64,000 bases of DNA from Oleisolibacter albus. Lineage in GTDB: Bacteria > Pseudomonadota > Alphaproteobacteria > Azospirillales > Azospirillaceae. Below the pieces are notes generated by a model, which saw only the letters and a program-made list of their open reading frames with translations, had not been told where the DNA came from and made no database searches. A program made the translations under genes and the position numbers. Location: contig NZ_QGNJ01000015.1 in NCBI RefSeq assembly GCF_003336875.1, positions 1 to 64,000 of the forward strand. Reading direction: 5' to 3'. Positions within the stretch are counted from its first letter, which is position 1. Each line of letters opens with the position of its first letter. Below are positions 19,347-27,531 of this stretch, in pieces.

Positions 19347-19817
19347 TCAGGCCGGAATCAAGGTCCCGGCGGGCGGCCCGCGGGCCAGACGATCATCGCT
19401 GCGGAAGATGCAGCGGGTGGCCGGCAGACGCGGCGGGCGCAGCGTCCCCAGGCGGGGCCAGACCAGCAGCAGGACCACAAGCGCCAGCAGCACCGGCAGG
19501 GCCCAGCCCAGGGTCAGGGCAAAGGGACACAGCCCCGGCGGGGTTCCGTCCGCCCCGGTGCCGCCATGACCACCGTCCGGCCGGGTTTCCCCGACCGCTG
19601 CGACCTTGGCGACCACACCGTCGGGCCGCGTCAGATCCATCAGCACCGTCATCTCGCCGGACCCGGTGCAGATCACCAGCGGGATCGCCCCCTGCGACAG
19701 GCGGCTGAGGTCCGGCATCATCCCGACCGGCACCAGGCCGCGCAGCAGCATCGCACCCAGAAGCAGGCACGACAGCAGCCAACGGAACCGGCGGTGCTGG
19801 GTCGGGGTGACGCTCAT
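19347..19817 (-). CDS. DUF2946-like membrane-associated protein
   Basis: 156 residues. One N-terminal hydrophobic segment runs into LLRGLVPVGMMPDL, followed by LVICTGSGEM, a Gly/Pro/His-rich linker (DGGHGGTGADGTPPGLCPF) and a second membrane helix (LPVLLALVVLLLVW). This Arg-x-x-x-Pro-x-G-x-M-P and CTG arrangement is that of DUF2946 proteins, often found beside TonB receptors or copper genes; their function is unknown. AGGAGT precedes ATG 19817. It is the first gene of a likely DUF2946-TonB receptor-PepSY transcription unit. Confidence 0.7.
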   Translation of the reverse strand: MSVTPTQHRRFRWLLSCLLLGAMLLRGLVPVGMMPDLSRLSQGAIPLVICTGSGEMTVLMDLTRPDGVVAKVAAVGETRPDGGHGGTGADGTPPGLCPFALTLGWALPVLLALVVLLLVWPRLGTLRPPRLPATRCIFRSDDRLARGPPAGTLIPA

Positions 19818-19996
19818 GGGACTCCTGATACCAGGGGACGGTTCATGCTGGCAACGGCTGCCGCATCGCAACAAAACACAATTCCGTTCTCCGGCATGTC
19901 GGCCCGGATACAGTCACGGCAATACACGACACAATGAAAGAATTTTCGTCGAAGAAAATACAAAACATATATTCAGAAAAATATACGCCCATGCGC

Positions 19997-20010
19997 TTGA
20001 TATTCGTCAA
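19997..20010. promoter_or_regulatory. Degenerate FNR/FixK-like box
   Basis: TTGAT-ATTC-GTCAA, one mismatch from the FNR/FixK consensus TTGAT-N4-ATCAA, in the AT-rich region before ccoG. It lies about 71 bp upstream of a perfect box, so it may be an accessory site. Confidence 0.4.
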
Positions 20011-20067
20011 CTCGAACAGGACACAAGATCAAGTTATTATTGTTTTCTCCAGAAAATGAAGTTCAGT

Positions 20068-20081
20068 TTGATCCCCATCAA
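20068..20081 (+). promoter_or_regulatory. Perfect FNR/FixK box upstream of ccoG
   Basis: TTGAT-CCCC-ATCAA matches the anaerobic or microaerobic activator consensus exactly. It lies in a 434-bp, visibly AT-rich gap (19818-20251) that contains no convincing gene. The site centre is about 177 bp before the ccoG ATG, which leaves a long leader if activation is from the usual -41.5 position. ccoG is commonly under FNR/FixK control. Confidence 0.78.
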
Positions 20082-20251
20082 TTCAATAACTCCGAAAATC
20101 CATTTCCCTCACCACATGATCGCGCCGGCATATGGTTTCTGCCGTCGATCATGCTTCCGCTTTCCTTTCTAGGACGGGCCGGCAACCGCGTCTTTGCGCG
20201 CCCACAAACAGACCGCCCGGTTCACCGTCCCGCTTGGCAAAGGCCAGACAG

Positions 20252-21715
20252 ATGCCGTTCGATGCAGCGCCGATCCGCGATCCTTCGCAACGCAAGGCCT
20301 ATCCGCAGTCGGTCGCCGGACCGTTCCGCCGGACCAAGACGGCACTGTCGAGCCTGATTCTGGGCCTGTTCCATCTGGGACCCTGGCTGCGCTGGGACCG
20401 GGGCGCGGGCTTTCCCGATCAGGCGGTGCTGCTGGATCTCGACCGGGGCCGGGGCTGGCTGCCCGGCGCCGTGCTGTGGCCGGACGAGGTCTATCATCTG
20501 GTCGGGCTGCTGATCGCCGCCGCCATCGCCCTGTTCGGTGTTTCCGCCCTGTACGGCCGCGTCTGGTGCGGATTCACCTGCCCGCAGACGGTGTGGACGG
20601 AGCTGTTCGTCCGCATCGAGGCGCTGCTGGAAGGGGACCGCAACGCCCGCATGAAGCTGGACCAGGCGCCCTGGACAGTGGCCAAGCTGGCCCGCAAGGC
20701 GGCCAAGCACCTGCTGTGGCTGATCCTGGCCGTGGTCACCGGGGCCAGCTGGACCTTCTGGTTCGTGGACGCACCGACGGCGGCCCACGCTTTCCTGACC
20801 CTGTCGGCAGGGCCGTGGATGTGGACGTCGCTGCTGGTGATCGCCGCCAGCACCTATCTGCTGGGCGGGCTGACGCGGGAGAAGTTCTGCGTCTATATGT
20901 GCCCCTGGGCCCGAATCCAGACGGCCATGGGCGACCTCTCCACCCGCAGCATCACCTATGACGCCGCACGCGGCGAGCCGCGCGGCAAGGCGCGGGCCGG
21001 CGGCCCGCCCATGGGCGACTGCATCGATTGCACACTGTGCGTCCGCGTCTGCCCCACCGGGACCGACATCCGGGCCGGCTACAGCGTGTCCTGCATCAAT
21101 TGCGGGCTCTGCGCCGATGCCTGTGCTCCGGTCATGCGCAAGCTGGGCCGCCCGACCGGCCTGATCGCCTTCGCCGCGGCGGCAGAGGCAGAGGCAGAGG
21201 CGGCGGCGCGGGCGGAAAGGACCTATGCCCTGACACCCACCGCCCCCGCGCGCCCCTCGACGCGCACCCCGCCCCGGCGTCGCCTGTCCGCCAAGGGTGT
21301 GATTTCCGCCGCCGCCGTCACCGGCATCCTGCTGCTGATGGCCGGCGTCTTCGCCCTGCGGCCCAGCCTGACCGTCGCCGCGCAGCAGGAGCGGTCCCCC
21401 GTGGCCGTGGCCCTGGCCGACGGCAGGGTGCGCAACGGCTACCGGCTGAACCTGTCCAACCGTACCCTGGCCCCGGCCACCTATGTCATCACCGCCGAGG
21501 GGGTGGACGGAGCGGAGCTGCGCAACCCCGCAGAGGATGAGACCGGGCAAACACTGCGCGTCGCGGTCGCTGCCGACAGCACCCAGACGGTCCGGCTGTT
21601 CGTCACGGCCCCGGACGGTGCCGGCGGCAACAGGCCCCTGCATCTGCGCATCCAGGATGCCGGCACAGGTGAGGTGGCGATGGCGGAGACGGTCTTCAGC
21701 CTGCTGAAACACTGA
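20252..21715 (+). CDS. ccoG: Cytochrome c oxidase accessory protein CcoG (RdxA/FixG)
   Basis: Membrane iron-sulfur protein that supports copper delivery to cbb3-type oxidase. 487 residues: membrane helices in the first half, WCGFTCPQTVW and FCVYMCPWARIQ motifs, then two ferredoxin clusters (CIDCTLCVRVCPTG and CINCGLCADACAPV, about 255-300), a further helix (GILLLMAGVFAL) and a C-terminal Ig-like FixG domain. ATG 20252 is the start since family homology begins there (RKAYPQSVAGPFRRTKT); AAAGG lies upstream. It stands alone, without fixNOQP or ccoI neighbours in this window. Confidence 0.93.
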   Translation: MPFDAAPIRDPSQRKAYPQSVAGPFRRTKTALSSLILGLFHLGPWLRWDRGAGFPDQAVLLDLDRGRGWLPGAVLWPDEVYHLVGLLIAAAIALFGVSALYGRVWCGFTCPQTVWTELFVRIEALLEGDRNARMKLDQAPWTVAKLARKAAKHLLWLILAVVTGASWTFWFVDAPTAAHAFLTLSAGPWMWTSLLVIAASTYLLGGLTREKFCVYMCPWARIQTAMGDLSTRSITYDAARGEPRGKARAGGPPMGDCIDCTLCVRVCPTGTDIRAGYSVSCINCGLCADACAPVMRKLGRPTGLIAFAAAAEAEAEAAARAERTYALTPTAPARPSTRTPPRRRLSAKGVISAAAVTGILLLMAGVFALRPSLTVAAQQERSPVAVALADGRVRNGYRLNLSNRTLAPATYVITAEGVDGAELRNPAEDETGQTLRVAVAADSTQTVRLFVTAPDGAGGNRPLHLRIQDAGTGEVAMAETVFSLLKH

Positions 21716-21967
21716 CCGGCCCGCTCCGTCGGGAGGAGGCGTGGACTCCCCTCTTGCGGCACCGCCCGTTCGCAGGTATAGGCGAAGCTGCATCAAGAGT
21801 TGGGCCGACGCCCAACGCCAACCTGCCTTCCCGGGCAAGGTGGCGCCTCCCCGCGGGGGGAGGGATGCGGCCGGACCGGCAACCAATCGGGACACAGAGC
21901 CGCAGCGTCAGCCCGCCTCGACCGGCCCCCACGGGCCGGACCGTCCACCGGACCCAGGAGCGCGGAT
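21716..21967 (+). other. Structured leader upstream of metC, S-box-like fragments
   Basis: Several hairpins lie in a row: TTGGGC-CGAC-GCCCAA (21800-21815), TGCC-TTCCC-GGGCA (21824-21837) and a GC-rich stem (21846-21863). Around them are ATCAAGAG (21792-21799), CGCCAACC (21816-21823) and AAGGTGGC (21837-21844), which resemble consecutive SAM-I riboswitch pieces (ATCAAGAG, GGCAACC, AAGGTGC). The kink-turn GGA and a clear P1 helix are missing, so a SAM-responsive leader is only a suggestion. It could equally be the ccoG terminator. Confidence 0.25.
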
Positions 21968-23254
21968 ATGACCCCTACGGCCACCCTTCCAGCCCCCTCA
22001 TCCCCTGCCGAGTCCGCCCAGGCCGTCCCGGGTCCAACGCCGGCGACCCTGCGCCCGGACACGCTGCTGGCCCATGTCGGGCGGTGCCGCAGCAGCACCC
22101 AGGGGGCCGTGAACCCGGCAGTGGTGCGGGCCTCGACCGTGCTGTTCGACAGCGTTGCCGCCATGCGTTCGGCCCAGCAGGGCTATGAGGGCTTCCGCTA
22201 CGGCCGCTACGGCACGCCGACCACGCGCCAGCTGGAACAGGCCTATGCCACCCTGGAAGGGGCCGACGGGGCCGTGGCCGTGTCGTCGGGTTTCGCCGCC
22301 ATCGTCACCGCCCTGCAGGCCTTCGTGCGGCCCGGCGACCACATCCTGGTCAGCGATGGCGTCTATGAGCCGGCCCGCCGCTTCTGCCTGACCCGCCTGG
22401 CCGAGCAGGGGGTGGAGGTGGAGTTCTTCCCCCCGCGCGAGGGGGCGGCCATCGCCCGCCGTCTGCGGCCGCAGACACGGCTGGTCTATCTGGAGGCCCC
22501 GTCCAGCATCACCTTCGAGCTGCACGACGTCCCCGCCATCGTCGATGCCGTGCGCCAGGGCGACGGAATGCGGCCGGCACCGACGGTGCTGCTGCTCGAC
22601 AATACCTGGGCCACCTCCCTGTTCTACCGCCCCCTGGACCTGGGCGTGGATGTGGTGGTGCAGGCGGCGACCAAATATGTGGTCGGCCACGCCGACGCCA
22701 TGCTGGGGCTGGTGGCGGCGCGCGACACCTATTTCCCGGCGCTGCGGCGGGCCGCCATTGATGGCGGTTTCTCCGCCTCGCCCGACGATGCCTATCTGGG
22801 GCTGCGGGGTCTGCGGACCCTGTCGGTGCGGCTGGAGCGGCACCAGCGCAATGCCCTGGCCGTGGCCTCCTGGCTGGAGCGGCGCCCCGAGGTGGAGCGG
22901 GTGCTCTATCCCGCCCTGCCCTCCCATCCCGACCATGCCATCTGGCGCCGGGATTTCCGCGGCGCCAGCGGCCTGTTCTCGGTTGTGCTGAAGCCCGTGA
23001 CCGAGGAGCGGGTGGTCCGCTTCATCGACAGCCTGCACCTGTTCGGCATCGGCTTCTGCTGGGGCGGGTACGAATCACTGGTCTCGCCGGAGCCGGTCCA
23101 GGCCGGCCGCGACCCCGCCACCCTGGGCCTGAACGGTCCGCTGGTGCGACTTCATGTGGGATTGGAGGACCCGGCCGACCTCATCGCCGACCTGGAAGGC
23201 GCCCTGCGGCATTTGGCGCCGGCCCCGGCGGCCACCGTCGGTGGTGCGGTTTGA
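21968..23254 (+). CDS. metC: Cystathionine beta-lyase (PLP enzyme)
   Basis: Cleaves cystathionine to homocysteine, pyruvate and ammonia in methionine synthesis. 428 residues of the Cys/Met metabolism PLP family: YGRYGTPTTRQLE near residue 78, SSGFAAI, the DNTWATS region binding PLP, the Schiff-base lysine in AATKYVVGHADAM, and the MetC-like GFCWGGYESL. ATG 21968 has AGGAG seven bases upstream; longer open frames start at a TTG with no homology. A structured leader precedes it. It is followed by pyk after 142 bp. Confidence 0.9.
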   Translation: MTPTATLPAPSSPAESAQAVPGPTPATLRPDTLLAHVGRCRSSTQGAVNPAVVRASTVLFDSVAAMRSAQQGYEGFRYGRYGTPTTRQLEQAYATLEGADGAVAVSSGFAAIVTALQAFVRPGDHILVSDGVYEPARRFCLTRLAEQGVEVEFFPPREGAAIARRLRPQTRLVYLEAPSSITFELHDVPAIVDAVRQGDGMRPAPTVLLLDNTWATSLFYRPLDLGVDVVVQAATKYVVGHADAMLGLVAARDTYFPALRRAAIDGGFSASPDDAYLGLRGLRTLSVRLERHQRNALAVASWLERRPEVERVLYPALPSHPDHAIWRRDFRGASGLFSVVLKPVTEERVVRFIDSLHLFGIGFCWGGYESLVSPEPVQAGRDPATLGLNGPLVRLHVGLEDPADLIADLEGALRHLAPAPAATVGGAV

Positions 23255-23396
23255 TCTATTGGCGATCTTGCATGGGAACGGCAGTTATACTCTCCTCGAA
23301 CTCGTCGACGGTCGGGACCGCTCCGGTCCGCGCCACCGTCGATGCCGCCCGCGCCATCTTGATGGCGTGACCCGTTTCGACGAGGCCCGTCTTTGC

Positions 23397-24848
23397 ATGC
23401 GTGAACCTATCTTCCGCAATCGCCGCACCAAGATCGTTGCCACCCTGGGTCCCGCCAGCAGCAGCGAGGAGGTGATCGAATCGCTGTTCCGGACCGGCGT
23501 CGATGTCTTCCGGCTGAACTTCAGCCACGGCTCGCACGAGGACCATGCCGCCCGGCTGGCCAGCATCCGCGCCATCGAAGCCAAGTATGAGCGGCCCATC
23601 GGCGTGCTGGCCGACATCCAGGGCCCGAAGCTGCGCATCGGCACCTTCCGCAGCGGCCATGTCATCCTGCAGAAGGGCCAGAGCCTGCGCCTGGACATGA
23701 GCCCGGTCCCCGGCGACTCCACCCGGGTGCAGCTGCCCCATCCCGAAATCATGACGGCCGCCCGCGTCGGCACCCGGCTGCTGCTGGACGACGGCAAGAT
23801 CCGCCTGCGTGTGACCCGTTGCGGCGAGGAGCATCTGGACACGGAAGTGCTGGTGGGTGGACGCCTGTCCGACCGCAAGGGCGTCAACGTGCCCGACGTG
23901 GTGCTGCCGATCCCGGCCCTGACCGCGAAAGACCGCCTCGACGTGGCCTTCGCCCTGGAGCTGGGGGTCGACTATATCGGCCTGTCCTTCGTGCAGCGGC
24001 CCGAAGACATCATCGAGGCCCGGGAGATCGTGGGCGACCGCGCCTGGATCCTGGCCAAGATCGAGAAGCCGCAGGCGCTGGAGCGCTTCGACGAGATCGC
24101 GGCCCTGACCGATGCCATCATGGTGGCCCGCGGCGACCTGGGCGTGGAACTGCCGGCCGAGGAAGTGCCGCTGGCGCAGAAGCGCATCGTCCGCACCGCC
24201 CGCCGCCTGGGCAAGCCCGTGGTGGTGGCGACGCAGATGCTGGAAAGCATGATCCAGGCGCCGACGCCGACCCGGGCCGAAGCCTCCGACGTGGCCACGG
24301 CCGTGTTCGACGGGGCCGACGCCGTCATGCTGTCGGCGGAGACCGCAGCCGGCCAGTTCCCGCTGGAAGCGGTGGACATCATGAGCCGCATCACCGCCCG
24401 TGTGGAGCAGGATGAAAGCTGGCGCGTGGTCACCGACGCCAGCCGCGCCCGGCTGGAACGCACCACCAGCAATGCCATCGCCGCCGCCGCCTGCCAGATC
24501 GGCGAGGATATCGATGCCAAGGCCATCGTCGCCTACACCCATCTGGGTCCGACCGCCCTGCGCATCGCCCGCGAGCGGCCGGCCATCCCGGTGCTGAGCC
24601 TGACCCCCTTCACCGCCACGGCCCGCCGGCTGGCCATTGTCTGGGGTGTGGAGCCGGTGGAGTCCCCCACCGTCCACAGCATGACCGAGGCCGTGGCCCG
24701 CGCCACCGCCATCACCCGCTCCACCGGCCATGCCGACGGCACCGGTGAGATCGTCGTCGTCGCCGGCGTGCCCTTCGGCCGCTCCGGCGTCACCAACGCG
24801 CTGCGCGTCGCCAGTATCGGTCGCAAGCGCGGGAACAGCCGCCCGTAA
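23397..24848 (+). CDS. pyk: Pyruvate kinase
   Basis: Converts phosphoenolpyruvate and ADP to pyruvate and ATP. About 483 residues, typical length. RTKIVATLGPAS at the N-terminus, FRLNFSHG, a B-domain insert, KIEKPQAL with the catalytic Lys, the Mg/ADP signature MVARGDLGVELPAE and ATQMLESMI are all present, with the C-terminal allosteric domain (AYTHLGPTALRIARERP). I use ATG 23397; GTG 23367 is an in-frame alternative. It feeds pyruvate to the fermentation genes at the left end of the window. Confidence 0.95.
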   Translation: MREPIFRNRRTKIVATLGPASSSEEVIESLFRTGVDVFRLNFSHGSHEDHAARLASIRAIEAKYERPIGVLADIQGPKLRIGTFRSGHVILQKGQSLRLDMSPVPGDSTRVQLPHPEIMTAARVGTRLLLDDGKIRLRVTRCGEEHLDTEVLVGGRLSDRKGVNVPDVVLPIPALTAKDRLDVAFALELGVDYIGLSFVQRPEDIIEAREIVGDRAWILAKIEKPQALERFDEIAALTDAIMVARGDLGVELPAEEVPLAQKRIVRTARRLGKPVVVATQMLESMIQAPTPTRAEASDVATAVFDGADAVMLSAETAAGQFPLEAVDIMSRITARVEQDESWRVVTDASRARLERTTSNAIAAAACQIGEDIDAKAIVAYTHLGPTALRIARERPAIPVLSLTPFTATARRLAIVWGVEPVESPTVHSMTEAVARATAITRSTGHADGTGEIVVVAGVPFGRSGVTNALRVASIGRKRGNSRP

Positions 24849-24868
24849 GGCGCGCATTTCCCGATCCG

Positions 24869-24906
24869 GGCCGGCAGTCCCGTCACAGTAAAGATGACTG
24901 CCGGCC
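24869..24906 (+). terminator. Stem-loop after pyk
   Basis: Perfect 11-bp inverted repeat GGCCGGCAGTC / GACTGCCGGCC with a 16-base loop, starting 21 bp after the pyk stop. No T-run follows. Confidence 0.5.
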
Positions 24907-25077
24907 TGGGTAGGTGAACGACTGTTCGACAGTTTCTTTCTATTGGGCCATAGACTGGACCTGTGATTTTCTTCACACTTGCTTGAAACACATGGGTGCC
25001 GCAGCAAAATGTCTCATGTTGCGGCGCAACAATTCAGCCATATAAAGGGCAACCATCATCCCGATAGGATTGCCCCG

Positions 25078-25440
25078 ATGCGTTTCCATCGCCTTGCCGC
25101 CCTGGCTGCCGCCGGGCTGATCACCGCCGCTGCCGGGACCGCCCCAGGGACCGCCGCGGCCGCCACCGCCGAACTGCGCGAGAACCAGGCGCACACGGTG
25201 CAGCTGGATGGCCGGACCGCCGTCATCTATTTCACCCGCACGGGCGACGACTTCACCGTGGTGACCACCGCTGCCAATGAAACCGGCGCCGCTGCACTGC
25301 GCACCATCCACACGCTGAAGGACGGCGAGAGTGTCGCCGTGCAGCTGTCCTCGGGCGTGCCCACCGCCACCCGCCTGGACCTGACCCGCACCGGCACCAC
25401 CCTGTCCGTCGACCAGATCGTCCAGGTTGCCGCCCGCTGA
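25078..25440 (+). CDS. Small exported protein of unknown function
   Basis: 120 residues. The N-terminus MRFHRLAALAAAGLITAAAG is a clear Sec signal peptide with likely cleavage near TAAAATAE, leaving a periplasmic domain of about 90 residues rich in Thr, Val and Asp and apparently all-beta (AVIYFTRTGDDFTVVTTA). No cysteines or catalytic motifs are visible and I do not recognise the family. The start was chosen from the signal peptide; a weak TAGGA lies upstream. It stands between two stem-loops and is probably its own transcription unit. Confidence 0.65.
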   Translation: MRFHRLAALAAAGLITAAAGTAPGTAAAATAELRENQAHTVQLDGRTAVIYFTRTGDDFTVVTTAANETGAAALRTIHTLKDGESVAVQLSSGVPTATRLDLTRTGTTLSVDQIVQVAAR

Positions 25441-25477
25441 GTCTTTCTGCCGGCCCTCCATTGGTGGCTCCAATCTG

Positions 25478-25508
25478 ACGCCCTGCCCCACCTCCGGGGG
25501 CGGGGCGT
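25478..25508 (+). terminator. Stem-loop after the small exported protein
   Basis: ACGCCCTGCCCC pairs with GGGGCGGGGCGT (one wobble), loop of about seven bases, 38 bp after the stop codon. The rest of the gap to the terC start (25509-25829) holds GC-rich short repeats but no gene. I looked for the yybP-ykoY manganese riboswitch common before TerC genes and did not find its core. Confidence 0.55.
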
Positions 25509-25829
25509 CTGTCTCTGGCGGCCATGCCGGCGGGCGTGGCGGACAACGCCGGCCTGCCTTGCAGGAGCCGAGCCGGCGCGCCGCATGTTCCGCTTTGACG
25601 TGAGCACGATTTTGCATGATGGTGCCGGCGTGCCAGGCCGGGCCCCTCTGGCAGTCCTTTCGGGCTGCGATGTCGGACTGGACAGTCGTGGAGTGGCCCT
25701 GTCCGCGTTCCCGTCCGACCCTCCCGCGGCCGGCCAGCCTGCCTGAAGCCAGCGGCGGTGCCGATGCGTGGCGGGTGGCGTGGGCGTGCCATCTCCGCGT
25801 CGGCGAACGCAGGATACAAGGCACAGCCC

Positions 25830-26492
25830 ATGACCGAATTTTTCACCTCCGAAGCCCTGACCGCCCTGCTCCAGGTCGTCATGATCGATCTGGTGCTGGC
25901 CGGCGACAATGCCATCGTCATCGGCCTCGCCGCCGCCGGCCTTCCGAAGGAACAGCGGGCCAAGGCCATCCTGGTCGGCATCCTGGCCGCCACGGTGCTG
26001 CGCATCGCCTTCGCCGCCGTCACCACGCAGCTGTTGCAGATCGTGGGCCTGCTGCTGGCCGGCGGCATCCTGCTGCTGTGGGTCTGCTGGAAGATGTGGC
26101 GCGAGCTGCGCACCTCCCGCGAGGAGGAGCTGGAGGCGGTCGAGGCCATCGAGAACCAGGATCTCAATGCCGACGGCAGCGTGGCCGGCCATGCGCGGCG
26201 CAAGAGCTTCGCCCAGGCCGCGTGGCAGATCGTCATCGCCGACGTCTCCATGTCGCTGGACAATGTGCTGGCCGTGGCCGGTGCCGCACGCGAGCATCCG
26301 GCCGTGCTGGTCATCGGCCTGGGCCTGTCCATCGCGCTGATGGGTCTGGCCGCCAGCTTCATCGCCCGCCTGTTGCAGCGTTACCATTGGATTGCCTATG
26401 TCGGCCTGGCGGTGATCCTCTATGTGGCCGTGGAGATGATCTATCGCGGCACGCTCGAAGTCTGGCCCCTGGTCAACGGCGCCGCCGGCTGA
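25830..26492 (+). CDS. TerC-family integral membrane protein
   Basis: 220 residues with seven predicted membrane spans and the TerC duplication: VMIDLVLAGDNAIVIGLAA near residue 15 and its repeat VIADVSMSLDNVLAVAGAA near 138, both with the conserved Asp-Asn pair. A hydrophilic loop (ELRTSREEELEAVEAIENQ) separates the halves. Members of this YkoY/Alx-like group export manganese or serve exoenzyme metalation; the substrate here is inferred, not shown. ATG 25830 was chosen because the first helix follows directly; upstream codons in the open frame are not family-like. Confidence 0.85.
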   Translation: MTEFFTSEALTALLQVVMIDLVLAGDNAIVIGLAAAGLPKEQRAKAILVGILAATVLRIAFAAVTTQLLQIVGLLLAGGILLLWVCWKMWRELRTSREEELEAVEAIENQDLNADGSVAGHARRKSFAQAAWQIVIADVSMSLDNVLAVAGAAREHPAVLVIGLGLSIALMGLAASFIARLLQRYHWIAYVGLAVILYVAVEMIYRGTLEVWPLVNGAAG

Positions 26493-26513
26493 TCCCGTGT
26501 CGGACCGGGCTGC

Positions 26514-26536
26514 GGGGAAGAGGCACATCCTTCCCC
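26514..26536. terminator. Stem-loop between convergent terC and ampR genes
   Basis: GGGGAAG / CTTCCCC with a nine-base loop, placed between the two convergent stop codons. It could act for both directions. Confidence 0.45.
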
Positions 26537-26569
26537 CAACCCGGCGGCGGGGATGGTTCCTGCGCGTTG

Positions 26570-27439
26570 TCAGCCCCCGGCCTGCCGAAGCAGCCAGTCC
26601 GTGAAAGCCTGCTGCGCCGGACCGGGATTGCGGGATTTCAGCCAGGTCAGCCAGTAGCGCCCGCTGCCCACACCGACCGGAAAAGGCTGGACCAGCTGTC
26701 CCTGTTCCAGCAGCCGGGAGAACATCAGCACCGGCGCCAGTGCCACGCCATGGCCCTGCAGCGCGGCCTCCACCATGACCCACGAGGAATCAAAGACCGG
26801 ACCGCGGATCGGCGGACAATCGCAGCCCGCCGCCGCGAACCAGCCCGGCCACTCGTCGGCACGGTAGGAGCGCAACAGCCGCTCCCCCGCCAGATCCTGC
26901 GGCGTTCGCAGACGGGCGGCCAAGGCCGGCGTGCAGAGCGGTGCCAGCGGCGCCTCCAGCAGCGGCACCGCTTCCGTGCCATGCCAGGCGCCGTCGCCGA
27001 AGCGGATGGCGCAATCCAGCCCCTCCGCCGCCAGATCGACCCGGTTGTTGTTGGTGGACAGCCGCAGATCGACGAAGGGATGCTCCTCCTCGAACGCCGC
27101 CAACCGCGGCAGCAGCCAGCCGGCGGCGAAGGTGCCGACCACGCCGACCGCCAGCACCTGGCGCACACGCCCGCCGTCGAAGCGCTGCAGCAGATGGCCG
27201 ATACGGTCGAAACTCGCCCGCAGCCCGGGCAGCAACGTCAGCCCCTCGTCGGTCAGCGCCAATCCCCGCGGCAGCCGCTGGAACAGCCGCACCCCAAGCC
27301 GCGCCTCCAGCGCCTTGACCTGATGGCTGACCGCCGCCTGGGTCACGCACAGCTCGATGGCGGCGCGGGTGAAGCTGAGATGCCGGGCCGACGCCTCGAA
27401 AGCCCGGAGCGCGTTGAGCGGAAGGTAAGGGCGGGTCAT
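26570..27439 (-). CDS. ampR: LysR-type regulator, AmpR group
   Basis: 289 residues, collinear with AmpR: N-terminal winged helix MTRPYLPLNALRAFEASARH and LSFTRAAIELCVTQAAVSHQ, then the effector domain with VGVVGTFAAGWLLPRL, LSTNNNRVDLAAEGLD and RSYRADEWPGWF, all AmpR/GcvA-like landmarks. It is divergent from a class A beta-lactamase gene over a 92-bp shared promoter that has an AT-rich stretch at 27444-27456, the expected place for the operator. By analogy it senses cell-wall muropeptides and induces bla; that is inferred from family and context. Confidence 0.88.
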   Translation of the reverse strand: MTRPYLPLNALRAFEASARHLSFTRAAIELCVTQAAVSHQVKALEARLGVRLFQRLPRGLALTDEGLTLLPGLRASFDRIGHLLQRFDGGRVRQVLAVGVVGTFAAGWLLPRLAAFEEEHPFVDLRLSTNNNRVDLAAEGLDCAIRFGDGAWHGTEAVPLLEAPLAPLCTPALAARLRTPQDLAGERLLRSYRADEWPGWFAAAGCDCPPIRGPVFDSSWVMVEAALQGHGVALAPVLMFSRLLEQGQLVQPFPVGVGSGRYWLTWLKSRNPGPAQQAFTDWLLRQAGG

Positions 27440-27531
27440 GGCCTAGATTTCTTAATGGCTCGGCCGACGTAACATGGTTTGCCGCCCTCCGGCCAGACCC
27501 CGTAGCGTGCGGATCAAGCAACCGGGAACCC

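Noticed and set aside
25441-25829. Possible yybP-ykoY manganese riboswitch before the TerC gene
   Set aside because: The gap is GC-rich with hairpins, but the conserved core blocks of that riboswitch are absent.
27440-27531. Exact AmpR operator coordinates
   Set aside because: The AT-rich CTAGATTTCTTAA stretch is suggestive, but its spacing does not match T-N11-A, so I did not call a site.
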